The position numbers were made by a program, and so were the translations under genes. From DATBFG01 sp036558645 (GTDB lineage: Bacteria; Acidobacteriota; Terriglobia; Terriglobales; Acidobacteriaceae): 64,000 nucleotides of DNA. Shown in pieces: positions 35,071-45,407 of this stretch. A model generated the notes under the pieces. The model did no database searches and was not told the DNA's origin. It worked only from the letters and a program-made list of their open reading frames with translations. The stretch spans positions 12,537 to 76,536 of the forward strand of contig DATBFG010000048.1 in the NCBI GenBank assembly GCA_036558645.1, written 5' to 3'. Position 1 is the stretch's first letter; each line of letters opens with the position of its first letter.

Positions 35071-36330
35071 CTAGCCGTTGTCGTTATCACTGGAGGAAGC
35101 TTCGCTTTTTGCAGCTTGTTCCTTTTTAATGGTTCGCGTGATCTGTGGCGTCAGACTTGCCAGTTGGCGCAGGGCGTTGTACCAGAACGGCGCTCCTAGG
35201 CTGAGCAAGATGGCCGTAGCACCCACACCGATCAATTGCCGTCCGTCACAATACGAATCGATGTAGTACGCGATAAGCCGGGAGTCCCTTACCGAGTCCG
35301 ACAGCTTCGACGGAATAATCTGCAGGCCACTCTGGTCGAGACTGGCACGCAGTGTATTGAAAGCGGCGTCATTCGCTTTGAGGGCGTCGGCGGCCTCCGC
35401 CTGGCAAAGGCTCGACAGGTCCGTTAGCAGAGAATCATCGGCGCCTTGCTGGGCAAGTTGATGTGCGGCATCTCCACAGGTTGCGGCCGGAACGTTCGCC
35501 GGGATTTTGTTCAACGTTGCCCATGCAACGCTGTCTCCCTGGTGTTTCTCCTTGAGATGTTGCAACGCGATAGTTCCGCGATTGCCGGCACTCATGATCT
35601 GATCCGCCTGTTTAAGAGTCTGATCGGCCATGCCCGCGAGCCTGGCACGTATCTCGGAACTGCCCGAAATCTGGTGAAAGATGTCGCCGGAATTGATGTG
35701 TAGACCAAAGGCCAGAAAAATCGCGACGAAGACAGTTACCCAGCGCGTCATTTGCGCGAATGTATCGGAAGACCGGTCCATCATAGTGTTGAACCAGGTT
35801 TCAACCCCCGCCTCAAGCCTGCCAGCCGATCCAATCACTTGATTGATTACATCTTTCACTTCAGCCGAACGGTTCGGCAAAGAAGTCTCTACCTTATCGA
35901 GGATCGCATTCGCTGCCGCGAGTGCCACTGGATCTGGTGAAGTGTTTGCCGCCCAAGCGCGCAATTTCTCGAGTGCCGCTGGCGTTAGACCTTCCGGTGG
36001 GCGCTTTGCCAAGTCCCGCATCAGTCGTATTAATTCTTCGGGGCGTATTGCGGTCGCTCGTCCGAGCCAACTATGCGCTATCGCCGGATGCTTGCTCACG
36101 GCTTCGGCAATCTTCTTCCCCAAGGTGGACTTTTTTTCGTTCCAGTCACGCCCCGCAGGTAATTCGAATTCCGGACTGATCTGGTGCAAGAGCTTCGTGA
36201 GTCCCCAGACCAGGTTCCTACCGCGCAGATCGAAGGCCGCGGCAATTGCCTGCACGATGACCGTCACAATCAGGCTTAGCAGAAGCATGATGACGGCGAA
36301 GCCGACCGCAATATCTATCTGTTCGAGCAT
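35071..36330 (-). CDS. Unrecognised membrane protein (419 aa) of the three-gene operon
   Basis: One membrane segment at the N-terminus (IAVGFAVIMLLLSLIVTVIVQAIA), one near 205-220 (WVTVFVAIFLAFGL), and one near the C-terminus (LIGVGATAILLSLGAPFWYN). Two soluble helical regions lie between. The C-terminal LSLGAPFWYNALRQLASL recalls a motif (SLGAPFWFDLLNRL) in a widespread, unnamed family. GGGAGGGG lies before the ATG. It sits 15 bases after the 1061-aa gene and 30 bases before the amidase gene, so the three are one transcript. No function can be named. Confidence 0.75.
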   Translation of the reverse strand: MLEQIDIAVGFAVIMLLLSLIVTVIVQAIAAAFDLRGRNLVWGLTKLLHQISPEFELPAGRDWNEKKSTLGKKIAEAVSKHPAIAHSWLGRATAIRPEELIRLMRDLAKRPPEGLTPAALEKLRAWAANTSPDPVALAAANAILDKVETSLPNRSAEVKDVINQVIGSAGRLEAGVETWFNTMMDRSSDTFAQMTRWVTVFVAIFLAFGLHINSGDIFHQISGSSEIRARLAGMADQTLKQADQIMSAGNRGTIALQHLKEKHQGDSVAWATLNKIPANVPAATCGDAAHQLAQQGADDSLLTDLSSLCQAEAADALKANDAAFNTLRASLDQSGLQIIPSKLSDSVRDSRLIAYYIDSYCDGRQLIGVGATAILLSLGAPFWYNALRQLASLTPQITRTIKKEQAAKSEASSSDNDNG

Positions 36331-36345
36331 GCCCCCTCCCTGTTG

Positions 36346-39300
36346 CTACGCGTTGACGATCGATTGTTGTATGAGGATGCTGTCCTGCGGAGATTTCCCC
36401 GCAAGAAAGTCCTTGGGATCGAACTTGGCATCCGGCTTCAGGGCGATGAACCGGAATAGCGCAGAGGGATTTTGCGTGCTGTTGCTGAGCGCTTGCGCAG
36501 CGGCCACGAAGAGCATCGTGCCGAGTGGGCGTAACGCATCGCCCCCATAAATGCTGCTGACCTTCTTATTGAACGTGTCGGTAATCGTGCTGCCGAAGGC
36601 TGCCAAGGCTCGCGTGGCCGCTTTTACATCGGCTCCTTTTTTCTCGCGAAACTTGGCAAGCTGCTGGCCGGCTTTGAGCGCGCCATGGATGATTTCGGCT
36701 TCGGTTTGCAGCAGGCTCCTCATCAAGATGTCGTTTCGGCTTGCTGCGTCGCGAATTCTTCGTACTGTGGCGTCTCCGGGCTCATATCTCGAACTCTGAC
36801 CCGGATTCGCATTCTGCAGACGCTGGAAGACAGCCGGCAGAAGCGCCCGCAGTTTGGACTCTGTCGCTGAGCATCTCAATACAGCCTCGCGGAGATGTGG
36901 ATCCATCCAGTCCCAGTAGGCTGTCTGGCAGGTATTCAACGATAGAAGGTTGCCGCTGAGCCGAACTGACGTGGTCACCGGCATCGCCTGGTAGGCCAGC
37001 AACACGTACGCCGTGTCCAGATCGTCGTACTTCTTCACATTGGTGAAGTAATAGAGCGGCACCAGGGATTTCAGCTTAGTTTGCAGTGCCACCGACATGT
37101 CCATGTACGCAGGCTGTTTCTCTTCCGCCGGCGCATTTAACCATGAGGCGACAACTGCGGATGACAAAGCGAGATCGATACCAATCAGCGCATAGCCATA
37201 GTGATCGGGTAGCGACATGTGAAGAGCACGATCCATCTCCGTCAGCCAATTGTCGAACGCTCCCGTCGCAAAGGCCGTCCCGACATACTGGTCGACGTAA
37301 GGCTTGAGCTGATACTGCAATTGATCTCTCCGCATGTCGCGCGAAGCCTGCCGATACGCGTACGTATAACTGAAAGTCGGCTCTCCAAAAACCCGAGTGG
37401 CATTTCCGTTTACCGCAGGAATCTTGGCGCCCATGACCAGGTGGCTGTCATTTCCGCCGCGATTCGTGATTTTCGAGACTTCATCACTGGAGTCGAGTTG
37501 GTAAATCACCACCCGCTCGCCGTCTGCATCCACCGCGTCGATCTTCGCCAAAGACTCGTTGATGTGATCGATTGTGCTGGAGTAGAACGGCATCTTGAGT
37601 TCAATGTGCGAATGCCGTGTGATGGAATGAGAGAGTGCCGCGCGATTCAGGCGCACCCCAGGTATTTTTTCCAAAAGCAGTTTGGTGAAGTCTCCCCCGA
37701 TAGAAGCTTTTAATGCGGCCTGCAACTTTTGCTTGTCCGCAGATGGATCCCCAAAATCGAATTCCACATCGAGGAGCGCTGTCGTTGTAGATATGGTCTG
37801 GTACGTTGCCCCGAGTGAAAACCCGTACGTCGTATTAAGCGCCTGCAGACCCTTCGAATAAAAGTCTTGAGCCTTGCCGCGAATTGTCTGGATCAGTTTG
37901 TCCAGCTTTTGAAGTTCTGCAAATCCGAAAACTTTCTGCTGCAGAAAATCGGAAATCTTGGCTCGTATCCATTCCTCGTTGATCTGGTCGAGCCGATTCT
38001 TCACAGCATCGGTGATCACGCTGAGTTGGAGCTTGTTCTCGATGAAATCATGTAGTGTGCTCAAGACTGGGTTTTGATCTCCTTGCGTCAGGAAGGGCAC
38101 CGTCTTTTTCGCAAGCTCTTGCAACTCCGCAAAGGATTCAGAACTGGTCGCCGGCCCGAGCAGACTACCCAACGCCAAAGTTTCCAACCATTGACCTTGT
38201 GGGGTCGCCAGAAAGCCTCCGCTTCCGGCTGTCGTGTTCAGGAGATTCAGGTAGGCGGCTTGATCGCCAGTGGCAATTGCCTCAGTGACCTTCTTGACGT
38301 CGGAGAAAATGCTCGCGGCCTTCTGATCTCCGGATGTCGGCACCAGCTTCCACAACAAAGATGACAGCTTGGTGTCCAGATTTCCCCAGTCATCCAGGAA
38401 GTTTGTAACCAGCGCTTTGGCCTTGTTGAAGTCCTGATCCGGATTGAACGCCTTCCCCGTTGCGTCCTGGTACACCTTGCCAACAAGTTTGAGCATGTAG
38501 TCGGTGCTCAGATTCGCGAGCGCCTGTGGAAGTGGCGCTTGACCCGAAGCCCAATCGTCAAGGGCGCTCAAATCTTTCAGCACTTGTGGAGCATAGAAAC
38601 CCAGAATCGACTTGATCAGATCGTCCATCGAGTCTGGCAGAAGTGCGCCAGTGCTCGGTTGGACCGAGGCGCCCAGATTGAGTGCAAAATTGAAGCCCTT
38701 GCTCGGGCGACGAAAGACTCGAACCCGGACGACAGGTTTGTCGCCTTCGCGCGAAACTAGTACCGCGAACCGTCCGCTGATGGCGAAGCCGAGGCTCGCC
38801 GAAAGCCCAAGCTGGATTTTTAGACCGATATCACCTTGCAAGCCTGCAAATTTTGCTTCATGCACCCAGTTAAAGTCGTAGCCGTAACTTAACCCGGCGC
38901 TGCCGGTGAAGCTCCCATCCGTTTCGGAATAGATCCAGGTTCCAGGTTTCAGATCGCCGTCGTTGGAGATTAGGCTTGGAACCATCCAACTATCTACCGT
39001 CTGCTCGATTGCTGTGCGTGCTCCCACGCCTCCGGCGGCAGTCTTTTTTTGAAATTGTCGGATCACTGCAAAGTTGCGGCCGGCGCTTGCGTCGACGGAA
39101 AACGTTACCGAGGGTGGTCCGAAGGCGATGGCTCCCGCCGCTGACGCTCCTGCGTCAAATCCCCAATGCAGGAGCGTGTAGTACAAATCTTTTTCGTCTG
39201 GAAGGGTGAATCCATCTCCGACGTGCTCCTCTAGCTGCAAAGCCGACAACAGTGTCGCAGGGCTGAAGTAAACGCCTAACCCGGCTGACGCTGCAGCCTG

Positions 39301-39531
39301 GGCAGTAAACGTGACCGTTCCTTTCCCCGTAGCGAATTGGAGATCCTGTCCAGCCTGAGCGTTCAGGGCCACACTGCTCAGGCTGATATCTTTCGTTTCC
39401 GGGAATGCACTGTCGTGCAGAATGGCTTGTACAACAGCAGGATCCTGCGGGCCAAGGACGTTGATCCCAGCCGCGCCCGTACGAAACGGGAACTGGCGCT
39501 GGAAATTGAAAGGGAGTGGGGCAGTGCCCAT
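36346..39531 (-). CDS. Unrecognised 1061-aa protein, first gene of the operon
   Basis: No known domain is recognised. Residues about 1-290 are rich in Gly, Ala, Ser and aromatic strands (GKGTVTFTAQAAASAGLGVYF, GASAAGAIAFGPPSVTFSVD, GSFTGSAGLSYGYDFNW, LGLSASLGFAISG), like amphipathic beta-sheet. Residues about 300-560 are mainly helical (LGFYAPQVLKDLSALDDWAS). The end (about 620-1060) has mixed helices and strands with a late helical region and LRRTLG-like charged turns. No signal peptide or membrane span is obvious. ATG 39531 is preferred over the GTG three codons earlier because AGGAGG lies eight bases before it. With its membrane partner and amidase-like neighbour, it may form an envelope-acting machine; inference. 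Confidence 0.7.
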   Translation of the reverse strand: MGTAPLPFNFQRQFPFRTGAAGINVLGPQDPAVVQAILHDSAFPETKDISLSSVALNAQAGQDLQFATGKGTVTFTAQAAASAGLGVYFSPATLLSALQLEEHVGDGFTLPDEKDLYYTLLHWGFDAGASAAGAIAFGPPSVTFSVDASAGRNFAVIRQFQKKTAAGGVGARTAIEQTVDSWMVPSLISNDGDLKPGTWIYSETDGSFTGSAGLSYGYDFNWVHEAKFAGLQGDIGLKIQLGLSASLGFAISGRFAVLVSREGDKPVVRVRVFRRPSKGFNFALNLGASVQPSTGALLPDSMDDLIKSILGFYAPQVLKDLSALDDWASGQAPLPQALANLSTDYMLKLVGKVYQDATGKAFNPDQDFNKAKALVTNFLDDWGNLDTKLSSLLWKLVPTSGDQKAASIFSDVKKVTEAIATGDQAAYLNLLNTTAGSGGFLATPQGQWLETLALGSLLGPATSSESFAELQELAKKTVPFLTQGDQNPVLSTLHDFIENKLQLSVITDAVKNRLDQINEEWIRAKISDFLQQKVFGFAELQKLDKLIQTIRGKAQDFYSKGLQALNTTYGFSLGATYQTISTTTALLDVEFDFGDPSADKQKLQAALKASIGGDFTKLLLEKIPGVRLNRAALSHSITRHSHIELKMPFYSSTIDHINESLAKIDAVDADGERVVIYQLDSSDEVSKITNRGGNDSHLVMGAKIPAVNGNATRVFGEPTFSYTYAYRQASRDMRRDQLQYQLKPYVDQYVGTAFATGAFDNWLTEMDRALHMSLPDHYGYALIGIDLALSSAVVASWLNAPAEEKQPAYMDMSVALQTKLKSLVPLYYFTNVKKYDDLDTAYVLLAYQAMPVTTSVRLSGNLLSLNTCQTAYWDWMDPHLREAVLRCSATESKLRALLPAVFQRLQNANPGQSSRYEPGDATVRRIRDAASRNDILMRSLLQTEAEIIHGALKAGQQLAKFREKKGADVKAATRALAAFGSTITDTFNKKVSSIYGGDALRPLGTMLFVAAAQALSNSTQNPSALFRFIALKPDAKFDPKDFLAGKSPQDSILIQQSIVNA

Positions 39532-39738
39532 ATAAAGCACCTCCTACAGCTATGCGCGAACCTAATTTTTGGGGAAGCCTGAATACGCCGCGAATGCGAC
39601 GTTCATCGAGTTCTACATTCGTTGATTTTCGACTGTATCAGCGGCAGCGGAGGCGGTCAACACCTAAGTAGGAACACAAAGCGATGAGGGCCTCATGTCC
39701 CTACTTCTGTTCCGCTTGCTTAGGTCCAGAACATAACA

Positions 39739-41586
39739 TCATCGGGTCGCGAATCCGTGGAACCATCCTGGCTCCGCCACATGTTCTTCATGGAAGCGTC
39801 GCAGCCGGGCAGCAAGGATCGACCTTCGGCCAAGGTAGCCCACAACCTCGTGTTCGTCGCCACGCTCCACCACTGGGAGCCTGCCAATTTCGAATCGCAA
39901 CAGCTTGGCAGCGGCCTCGGAAACCAGTTCGTCAGGATACGTGACAACCAGCCGGGTGTTGCCGGCCTGCTCAACCGTCATCGTGCCACTGGTATCCGTA
40001 GCCAGCGCACGCAAGACATCGCCACGCGTAATGATGCCCACCAGTTTCTTCGCATCATCCAGAATCAATAACGCCTCATGGCGAGCCACTTCCGGATCAT
40101 GCCTGGCAATGCGTTCTGCCACCACTCCGACATGGGTGCCTGCCGGGATGACAGGCAGTTCTCTGTCCATCGTTTCGCCCACAAAGGCTTGAGTGAGGGC
40201 GTCCGCTTCGTAGTCCTGGTGTACTCGCAAGCCACGCCGCGCGAGCTTCTCCGTCATGATTGAGCTGTGAGGCATCAAGAGCATCGCGATGCCATCGGCG
40301 ATTACAGCTACCAGCATGAGCGGCAACACCGCGTTGTAGTCGCGCGTGATTTCAAAAGCGAAAATGATGAACGAAAATGTGGCACGTGAGGCGGCGCCGA
40401 AAACTGCACCCATCGCAACCAGTGCGAATGCTCCCGGAGAAAGATGCGCGGTCGGGAAAAAGTAGTTCCCCACCATGGCAAACAGGCCTCCGAGCGCCGC
40501 ACTCCACATGAAAGTCGGTGCCAGCAATCCTCCGGAGGTCCCAGAGCCCAGAGAAATGACCAGGGCCGCGGCTTTCGCCAGCATGACGATGACCAGCAAC
40601 TTCCACGCGAGCTGGCCGTTCAGGATGTCACCGATCGTGTCATAGCCAACGCCCAGTACACGTGGAACGAAATATCCGATGATGCCCAGCCCCAGCGCTC
40701 CAATCGCGGGCCACCACATCTCATCAATCGGAAGCTTCTCGAACTGATCTTCCACCCAATAAAGGAGTTTGCTGAAGCCCGCCGCCACAACCCCGCAAAG
40801 CAGTCCCAGCACAAGATAGAAGGGGAGCGCGCGTGGGATACCGAAATCTACTGCTGCCACTTGAAACATCGGTCCGACACCCAGCATCCGCATGTGAACA
40901 GCGGTTGCGAGTGTGCTGGCAATGACCAGAGGAATAAACGATCGCGACTTGAATTCGAACAGGAGCAATTCAATCGCAAGAATGACACCAGCAATCGGGG
41001 TGTTAAACGTCGCCGACATTCCTGCAGCGGCCCCGCAGGCAAGCAGCACCTTCCGTTCTGCGGCCGTCGTGTGAAACGCCTGACCGACTAATGAGCCCAG
41101 TGCGCCCCCGGTTTGAATGATGGGACCTTCAGCCCCAAATGGGCCACCGGTTCCAATAGCGATTGCAGCTGAGATCGGTTTAAAGATTGCCACCCGAGGC
41201 TCAATTCGGCTTCGGTTGGTCAGGACCGCCTCCATCGCCTCCGGTATGCCGTGGCCTTTGATTTTGGGTGTCCCATACTTCGCCATGAGACCGACGATCA
41301 ATCCACCGACGACGGGCACAAGAATCACCCACACGCCGAGTTGATTGAAGCGGACATTGCTGAGTTCCGCGGTCCACCGGTGAAAGAAGAAGATATTCGT
41401 GAAGAGCCCAATCAGCTTGTACAGGGCATATGCCACGAACCCGCCGACGAGCCCAATCGCGGCGGCAAGGAAAGAGACCAGCACCATGCGAAACTGCGCA
41501 GGTTCAGAACTTTGGCTTTGATTGGTGGAAGACCCGGTAGTGGACTGTTCGGCGTGACGTTTATTGGAAAAGTCGTTAGATATCAT
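39739..41586 (-). CDS. ClC-family chloride channel/antiporter with two CBS domains
   Basis: A 615-residue second ClC protein. The pore motifs are GTGGPFGAEGPIIQTGGALG (with the gating Glu in GAEGP) and GSGTSGGLLAPTFM. Two CBS domains fill about 465-600 (FVGETMDRELPVIPAGTHVG, VGIITRGDVLRALA, LRFEIGRLPVVERGDEHEVV). About ten to eleven hydrophobic helices precede them. No ribosome site is obvious at ATG 41586. It is not close to the first ClC in sequence: the loop and tail differ, so they are separate paralogs, not a recent duplication. Confidence 0.92.
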   Translation of the reverse strand: MISNDFSNKRHAEQSTTGSSTNQSQSSEPAQFRMVLVSFLAAAIGLVGGFVAYALYKLIGLFTNIFFFHRWTAELSNVRFNQLGVWVILVPVVGGLIVGLMAKYGTPKIKGHGIPEAMEAVLTNRSRIEPRVAIFKPISAAIAIGTGGPFGAEGPIIQTGGALGSLVGQAFHTTAAERKVLLACGAAAGMSATFNTPIAGVILAIELLLFEFKSRSFIPLVIASTLATAVHMRMLGVGPMFQVAAVDFGIPRALPFYLVLGLLCGVVAAGFSKLLYWVEDQFEKLPIDEMWWPAIGALGLGIIGYFVPRVLGVGYDTIGDILNGQLAWKLLVIVMLAKAAALVISLGSGTSGGLLAPTFMWSAALGGLFAMVGNYFFPTAHLSPGAFALVAMGAVFGAASRATFSFIIFAFEITRDYNAVLPLMLVAVIADGIAMLLMPHSSIMTEKLARRGLRVHQDYEADALTQAFVGETMDRELPVIPAGTHVGVVAERIARHDPEVARHEALLILDDAKKLVGIITRGDVLRALATDTSGTMTVEQAGNTRLVVTYPDELVSEAAAKLLRFEIGRLPVVERGDEHEVVGYLGRRSILAARLRRFHEEHVAEPGWFHGFATR

Positions 41587-41772
41587 TGCAAATACAAGAG
41601 CTAGAGGGATTATGGTTATCGCGAGATCAGAAGCTGGCTTGTTGCCGAACTAATATGAAAAAAGAGCGCGATGTGCGCGCTGCTATGCAGAGTGCGACAA
41701 TCCGTCTAGGCCTAAGTTAATTATATATCGCGCAAGCACCAACCGCACATATTGAACCATGTAGTCGCAACA

Positions 41773-44421
41773 CTATTTTCCGTTAGGTGGAACATTCATC
41801 ACGATCGTCAGTGGCTCAATCCTGTCCGGTTTTACATAGCGATCGACCAGAAATCGCGTGCCGTCTTTGCTCACGTCGTAAGTGAAGGCGTCGGTGGAAG
41901 ATATTTGCGCTCTGCCAATCACTTGAAACAACGGCATGGGCACGCCTGTAGAGAATGTGTCCCCAGTTTGAACCGGCACAGCCGTTAGGAGGCCAGCAGG
42001 GTTGAGATAGAAAATTTCTTTTCCATCTCCGCGCCACCGTGGTTCTCGCCCGCCACCACGCGATACTTGCCACTTTCCTACTCCCGCAGGAAAAGTCGTT
42101 ACGTAAATTTCCCAGGTTCCTGACTCGTCCGAGGCATAAGCTGCCCACTTTCCGTCCGGAGAAATCTGTCCATTCGTGGAGTTTCCAGTGCCAGGGTTAA
42201 ATGGGACAACGGAAGCGCCCGAGGGCGGAATGAGAACCAGTGAGTAGCCCGTCGGCTGCTGGCGGGTACATAGAATCAGACTGTCATCAAGTGACCAGGA
42301 ATTGGGCAAGATGTCATCGGCCGGATCCGATCGAAATCCGAGGTGCTGTTGCTCCAGCCCGGACACTCGCTTCACCGTCAGCATGGCTGTGGCTTGATTC
42401 GATCGATACGCCAAAGTCTTGCCATCGCGTGACCAGACGCCAATCACGTCTTCATCCGGATCGAAAGTGAAGCGGGCATTGCTCGATCCATTTGCGCTTT
42501 CCAGCCAGATATCAATGTTGTTTTCTTGTGGGTCACTGATATCAACCGCGATGCGTGTCCCGTCAGGTGAGATTGATGGGTTTGCCTGGATAGCGGGCTT
42601 GCCGATCCGGCTGAGTTCCTTGCCGGTGCGATCAACCCACGACAGTACCGACAGAACGGCTCCCGGACTGGTGTTGTACACGAGCGTCCCATTGTCCGAA
42701 GCGGCGACCGAGGCCCAAAAGGTGGACGGCTGAAATCCGACAGTCTCTGCGATCGCCACAGGTGCGCCCGAAATCATTGCGCTCGAAGCGTCGAATGGCA
42801 CACTCATCAGCTGTCCGCGATCGTCCGCATAATACAAGTGGTGAGCATCATAAGAAAAACTGGAACGGCAAAGCATCACCAGCTTCTTTTCTTTGTTCTT
42901 AAGAGAACTAAGAAAGATACCGCTGACACGCGCTACCCTCAGGTCTCCGAAATTGCCGTCAAAAAAAAGAAAGTGGTCGCCATCCGGCAGGAACACTGGC
43001 CAGCGGTGAGTATTCTCATCAGCCTTACGAATCTCCTCTGTGAGTGGGGCGGCTCCCGTTCCGTCGGCATTGACCTGCCACAATGCACTCCCGGAGTCAG
43101 GAGAGTAGATGATCTTGTTTTGCCGACCCCAAGTTCCGCCGCGTGCTGATAACACATGGGCCAGCATTTGCGGAGACCCGCCAGCGGCATCTATCTTCAT
43201 CAGCTTTCCATCGGCAAAGTATCCGAGGCTCGTGGCATCCGGGGACCAGAACGGAAAGCTTGCTCCCTCCGTTCCTTTGAGGAGCTTGCTCGTCGGCGAC
43301 CCAATTCGCTGAACAAAAATTGCGGGGAGTCCTGAATTGTCCTCGGGTGCTACAAACGCCAGCATCGTTCCATCGCGTGACAACGCGAAGTGACTCACTT
43401 CTGCCGGCACGGGGATGGCGAATTGTTGCCGTTCTGCAGTCGCTGGCCGCCTGGCGAGCCACCATGACGTTGCTGCAACGACAGCCATCAACAACACGAT
43501 CATGGCCCAGCGCGACCACGAGACCTTGCCCCCAGCTGGTGCGATTCGCGATGCCGTGGTGCTGTCAGTCCCAGATAGTGCGGACAATGCGAACGATAAG
43601 TCTTTCGCGGACTGGAAACGTTGTTCGGGGTTCTTTTCCATGCAACGGCGAACGATACGATCCAGTGCCGGCGAGATCGGATGCAACGCATCGACAGGTT
43701 CAACCGGATCCTCTCGGAGAACAGCGGTCATGGTTTCCGCCGGTGTGTCCCGTCGAAATGCCCTCTGACCCGAGAAGATTTCAAAAAGCACTGCGCCAAA
43801 AGCGAAGATGTCGGTGCGAGCATCCGTTGGTTCCCCACGCACTTGCTCCGGCGCCATGTAGCTGGCTGTTCCGAGCACGATGCCAGGGACCGTATGCGAA
43901 CTGGTGAGCGTGACGCCTTCGGAGAGTTCCTGGCTGTTTTTCTGGACCAGCTTCGCCAAACCGAAGTCGAGAATTTTCGCGCGGCCGTCGCGAGTAAGGA
44001 ACAGATTTTCCGGCTTTAGATCACGGTGGATGATGCCTTTCTCATGCGCCGCCGCCAACCCCTGCGCAACTTGCACCGCGAATTCCACTCCCTTGCGCTG
44101 CGGCATCGGCCCGCGGTCAAGGGTGGTTCGTAACGATTCTCCTTCCAGCAGCTCAGACACCAGGAATGGGCAGCCGGTGTATTGACCGACATCATGAATG
44201 CCCAAAAGGTTAGGGTGGTTGAGAGCTGCAACTGCTCGCGATTCCTGCTCGAAGCGGTGCAATCGATTGGCATCGCTGGCGAATGACTCAGGAAGGATCT
44301 TGATGGCTACTTCGCGTCCAAGCCGCGTATCGCGGGCGCGATACACCTCTCCCATGCCGCCCGCTCCAATCGGCGACAGAACTTCGTATGGACCGACTTG
44401 CGTGCCATTCGCAATGGGCAT
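41773..44421 (-). CDS. Ser/Thr protein kinase fused to TolB/WD40-like propeller
   Basis: An 882-residue signalling protein. Residues 1-275 are a PknB-type kinase: G-loop GAGGMGEVYRARD, VAIKILPE, HRDLKPEN, DFGLAKLV, YMAPEQVRGEPTDARTD. A membrane segment (MIVLLMAVVAATSWWLA) is near 310. Residues about 335-870 form a WD40/TolB-like beta-propeller with blades such as PFWSPDATSLGYFADGKLMK and ISPDGKWAAYASDESGTWEI. The propeller likely faces the periplasm and senses a ligand, passing the signal to the cytoplasmic kinase. This form is common in Acidobacteria. No cognate target is adjacent. Confidence 0.93.
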   Translation of the reverse strand: MPIANGTQVGPYEVLSPIGAGGMGEVYRARDTRLGREVAIKILPESFASDANRLHRFEQESRAVAALNHPNLLGIHDVGQYTGCPFLVSELLEGESLRTTLDRGPMPQRKGVEFAVQVAQGLAAAHEKGIIHRDLKPENLFLTRDGRAKILDFGLAKLVQKNSQELSEGVTLTSSHTVPGIVLGTASYMAPEQVRGEPTDARTDIFAFGAVLFEIFSGQRAFRRDTPAETMTAVLREDPVEPVDALHPISPALDRIVRRCMEKNPEQRFQSAKDLSFALSALSGTDSTTASRIAPAGGKVSWSRWAMIVLLMAVVAATSWWLARRPATAERQQFAIPVPAEVSHFALSRDGTMLAFVAPEDNSGLPAIFVQRIGSPTSKLLKGTEGASFPFWSPDATSLGYFADGKLMKIDAAGGSPQMLAHVLSARGGTWGRQNKIIYSPDSGSALWQVNADGTGAAPLTEEIRKADENTHRWPVFLPDGDHFLFFDGNFGDLRVARVSGIFLSSLKNKEKKLVMLCRSSFSYDAHHLYYADDRGQLMSVPFDASSAMISGAPVAIAETVGFQPSTFWASVAASDNGTLVYNTSPGAVLSVLSWVDRTGKELSRIGKPAIQANPSISPDGTRIAVDISDPQENNIDIWLESANGSSNARFTFDPDEDVIGVWSRDGKTLAYRSNQATAMLTVKRVSGLEQQHLGFRSDPADDILPNSWSLDDSLILCTRQQPTGYSLVLIPPSGASVVPFNPGTGNSTNGQISPDGKWAAYASDESGTWEIYVTTFPAGVGKWQVSRGGGREPRWRGDGKEIFYLNPAGLLTAVPVQTGDTFSTGVPMPLFQVIGRAQISSTDAFTYDVSKDGTRFLVDRYVKPDRIEPLTIVMNVPPNGK

Positions 44422-44543
44422 GGTTGGCGCGAATTATAGCTTAGGCATGGGAGTCGAGCTGGGGCAGACCATGTTGCTGGAAGTATTGCGGGAGCCGTCT
44501 CGGAATCACTGTCCAGAAGCCGGCAAGATGCCGGCGCGCGGTC

Positions 44544-45302
44544 TTAGCGTGCTACCTTGCGCGAATTTCTTTCGTCACCCGCGATCACGCCGTCTTTGAT
44601 ATAGATAACGCGATGGGCGTACTCAGCGATGTCATGTTCGTGAGTGACGAGGACGATGGTATTGCCTTCAGCGTGAAGGCGGTCGAAAAGGGCCATGATT
44701 TCATTTCCGGTCTGGGAATCGAGATTGCCGGTTGGTTCGTCAGCCAGAATGATCGACGGGCGATTGACCAATGCCCGTGCGATCGCAACTCTCTGTCTTT
44801 GCCCGCCGGAGAGTTCGTTGGGTTTGTGCGTCATTCGCGATTCCATGCCGACAGCAGTCAGTGCTTCCTTCGCTCGCGCGATCCGCTCTTCGCCGGCAAT
44901 GCCGGCATAGATGAGCGGCAATTCCACGTTGTGCAGCGCCGTGGCGCGCGCCAACAGATTGAACGTCTGGAAAACAAACCCGATTTCCTTATTGCGGATA
45001 CGTGCCAGTTCATCGTCGTCGAGTTGGCTAACCTGTTGCTGGTTCAGCCAGTACTCGCCCTTGCTGGGAGAATCGAGGCAGCCGATCAGGTTCATCAACG
45101 TCGACTTGCCGGAGCCGGAAGGGCCCATGATGGCAACATATTCATTGCGCTGGATTCGGAGGTTCACGCCCCGCAATGCCTGAACTTGCTGCTCCGATCC
45201 CATGTCGTAGGTCTTCCACAGATCGATGGTGGCAATCATGTATGACTGCGGGGACGCCGACACTTCAGGCTCTGTCATGTTGATTACTTCTGCGGTTGCC
45301 AT
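44544..45302 (-). CDS. ABC transporter ATP-binding protein (MacB/LolD type)
   Basis: A 252-residue ATPase that powers an export or lipoprotein-release transporter. Walker A is GPSGSGKST, the Q-loop is FVFQTFNLLA, the signature is LSGGQRQRVAIARAL, and Walker B is ILADEPTGNLDS, typical of the MacB/LolD/FtsE class. ATG 45302 with a GAGGAG site is preferred over the GTG seven codons upstream. It follows the adaptor gene by about 105 bases on the same strand. No permease gene lies beside it, so the partner must be elsewhere. Confidence 0.93.
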   Translation of the reverse strand: MATAEVINMTEPEVSASPQSYMIATIDLWKTYDMGSEQQVQALRGVNLRIQRNEYVAIMGPSGSGKSTLMNLIGCLDSPSKGEYWLNQQQVSQLDDDELARIRNKEIGFVFQTFNLLARATALHNVELPLIYAGIAGEERIARAKEALTAVGMESRMTHKPNELSGGQRQRVAIARALVNRPSIILADEPTGNLDSQTGNEIMALFDRLHAEGNTIVLVTHEHDIAEYAHRVIYIKDGVIAGDERNSRKVAR

Positions 45303-45407
45303 CCTCTTCTCCTCTTCCGCCACTCTGCAGCTCCTGCCGGGTGCTACGTTGGACGTGTGAGCTTCACACTCGTTAGTCGTCTATGGTTGGGATGCGGTTC
45401 ATGGCGA

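Noticed and set aside
35843..36550. 235-codon frame on the plus strand
   Set aside because: Shadow of the minus-strand operon; no domain, no site.
44613..45245. 210-codon frame on the plus strand
   Set aside because: Shadow of the ABC ATPase on the other strand.
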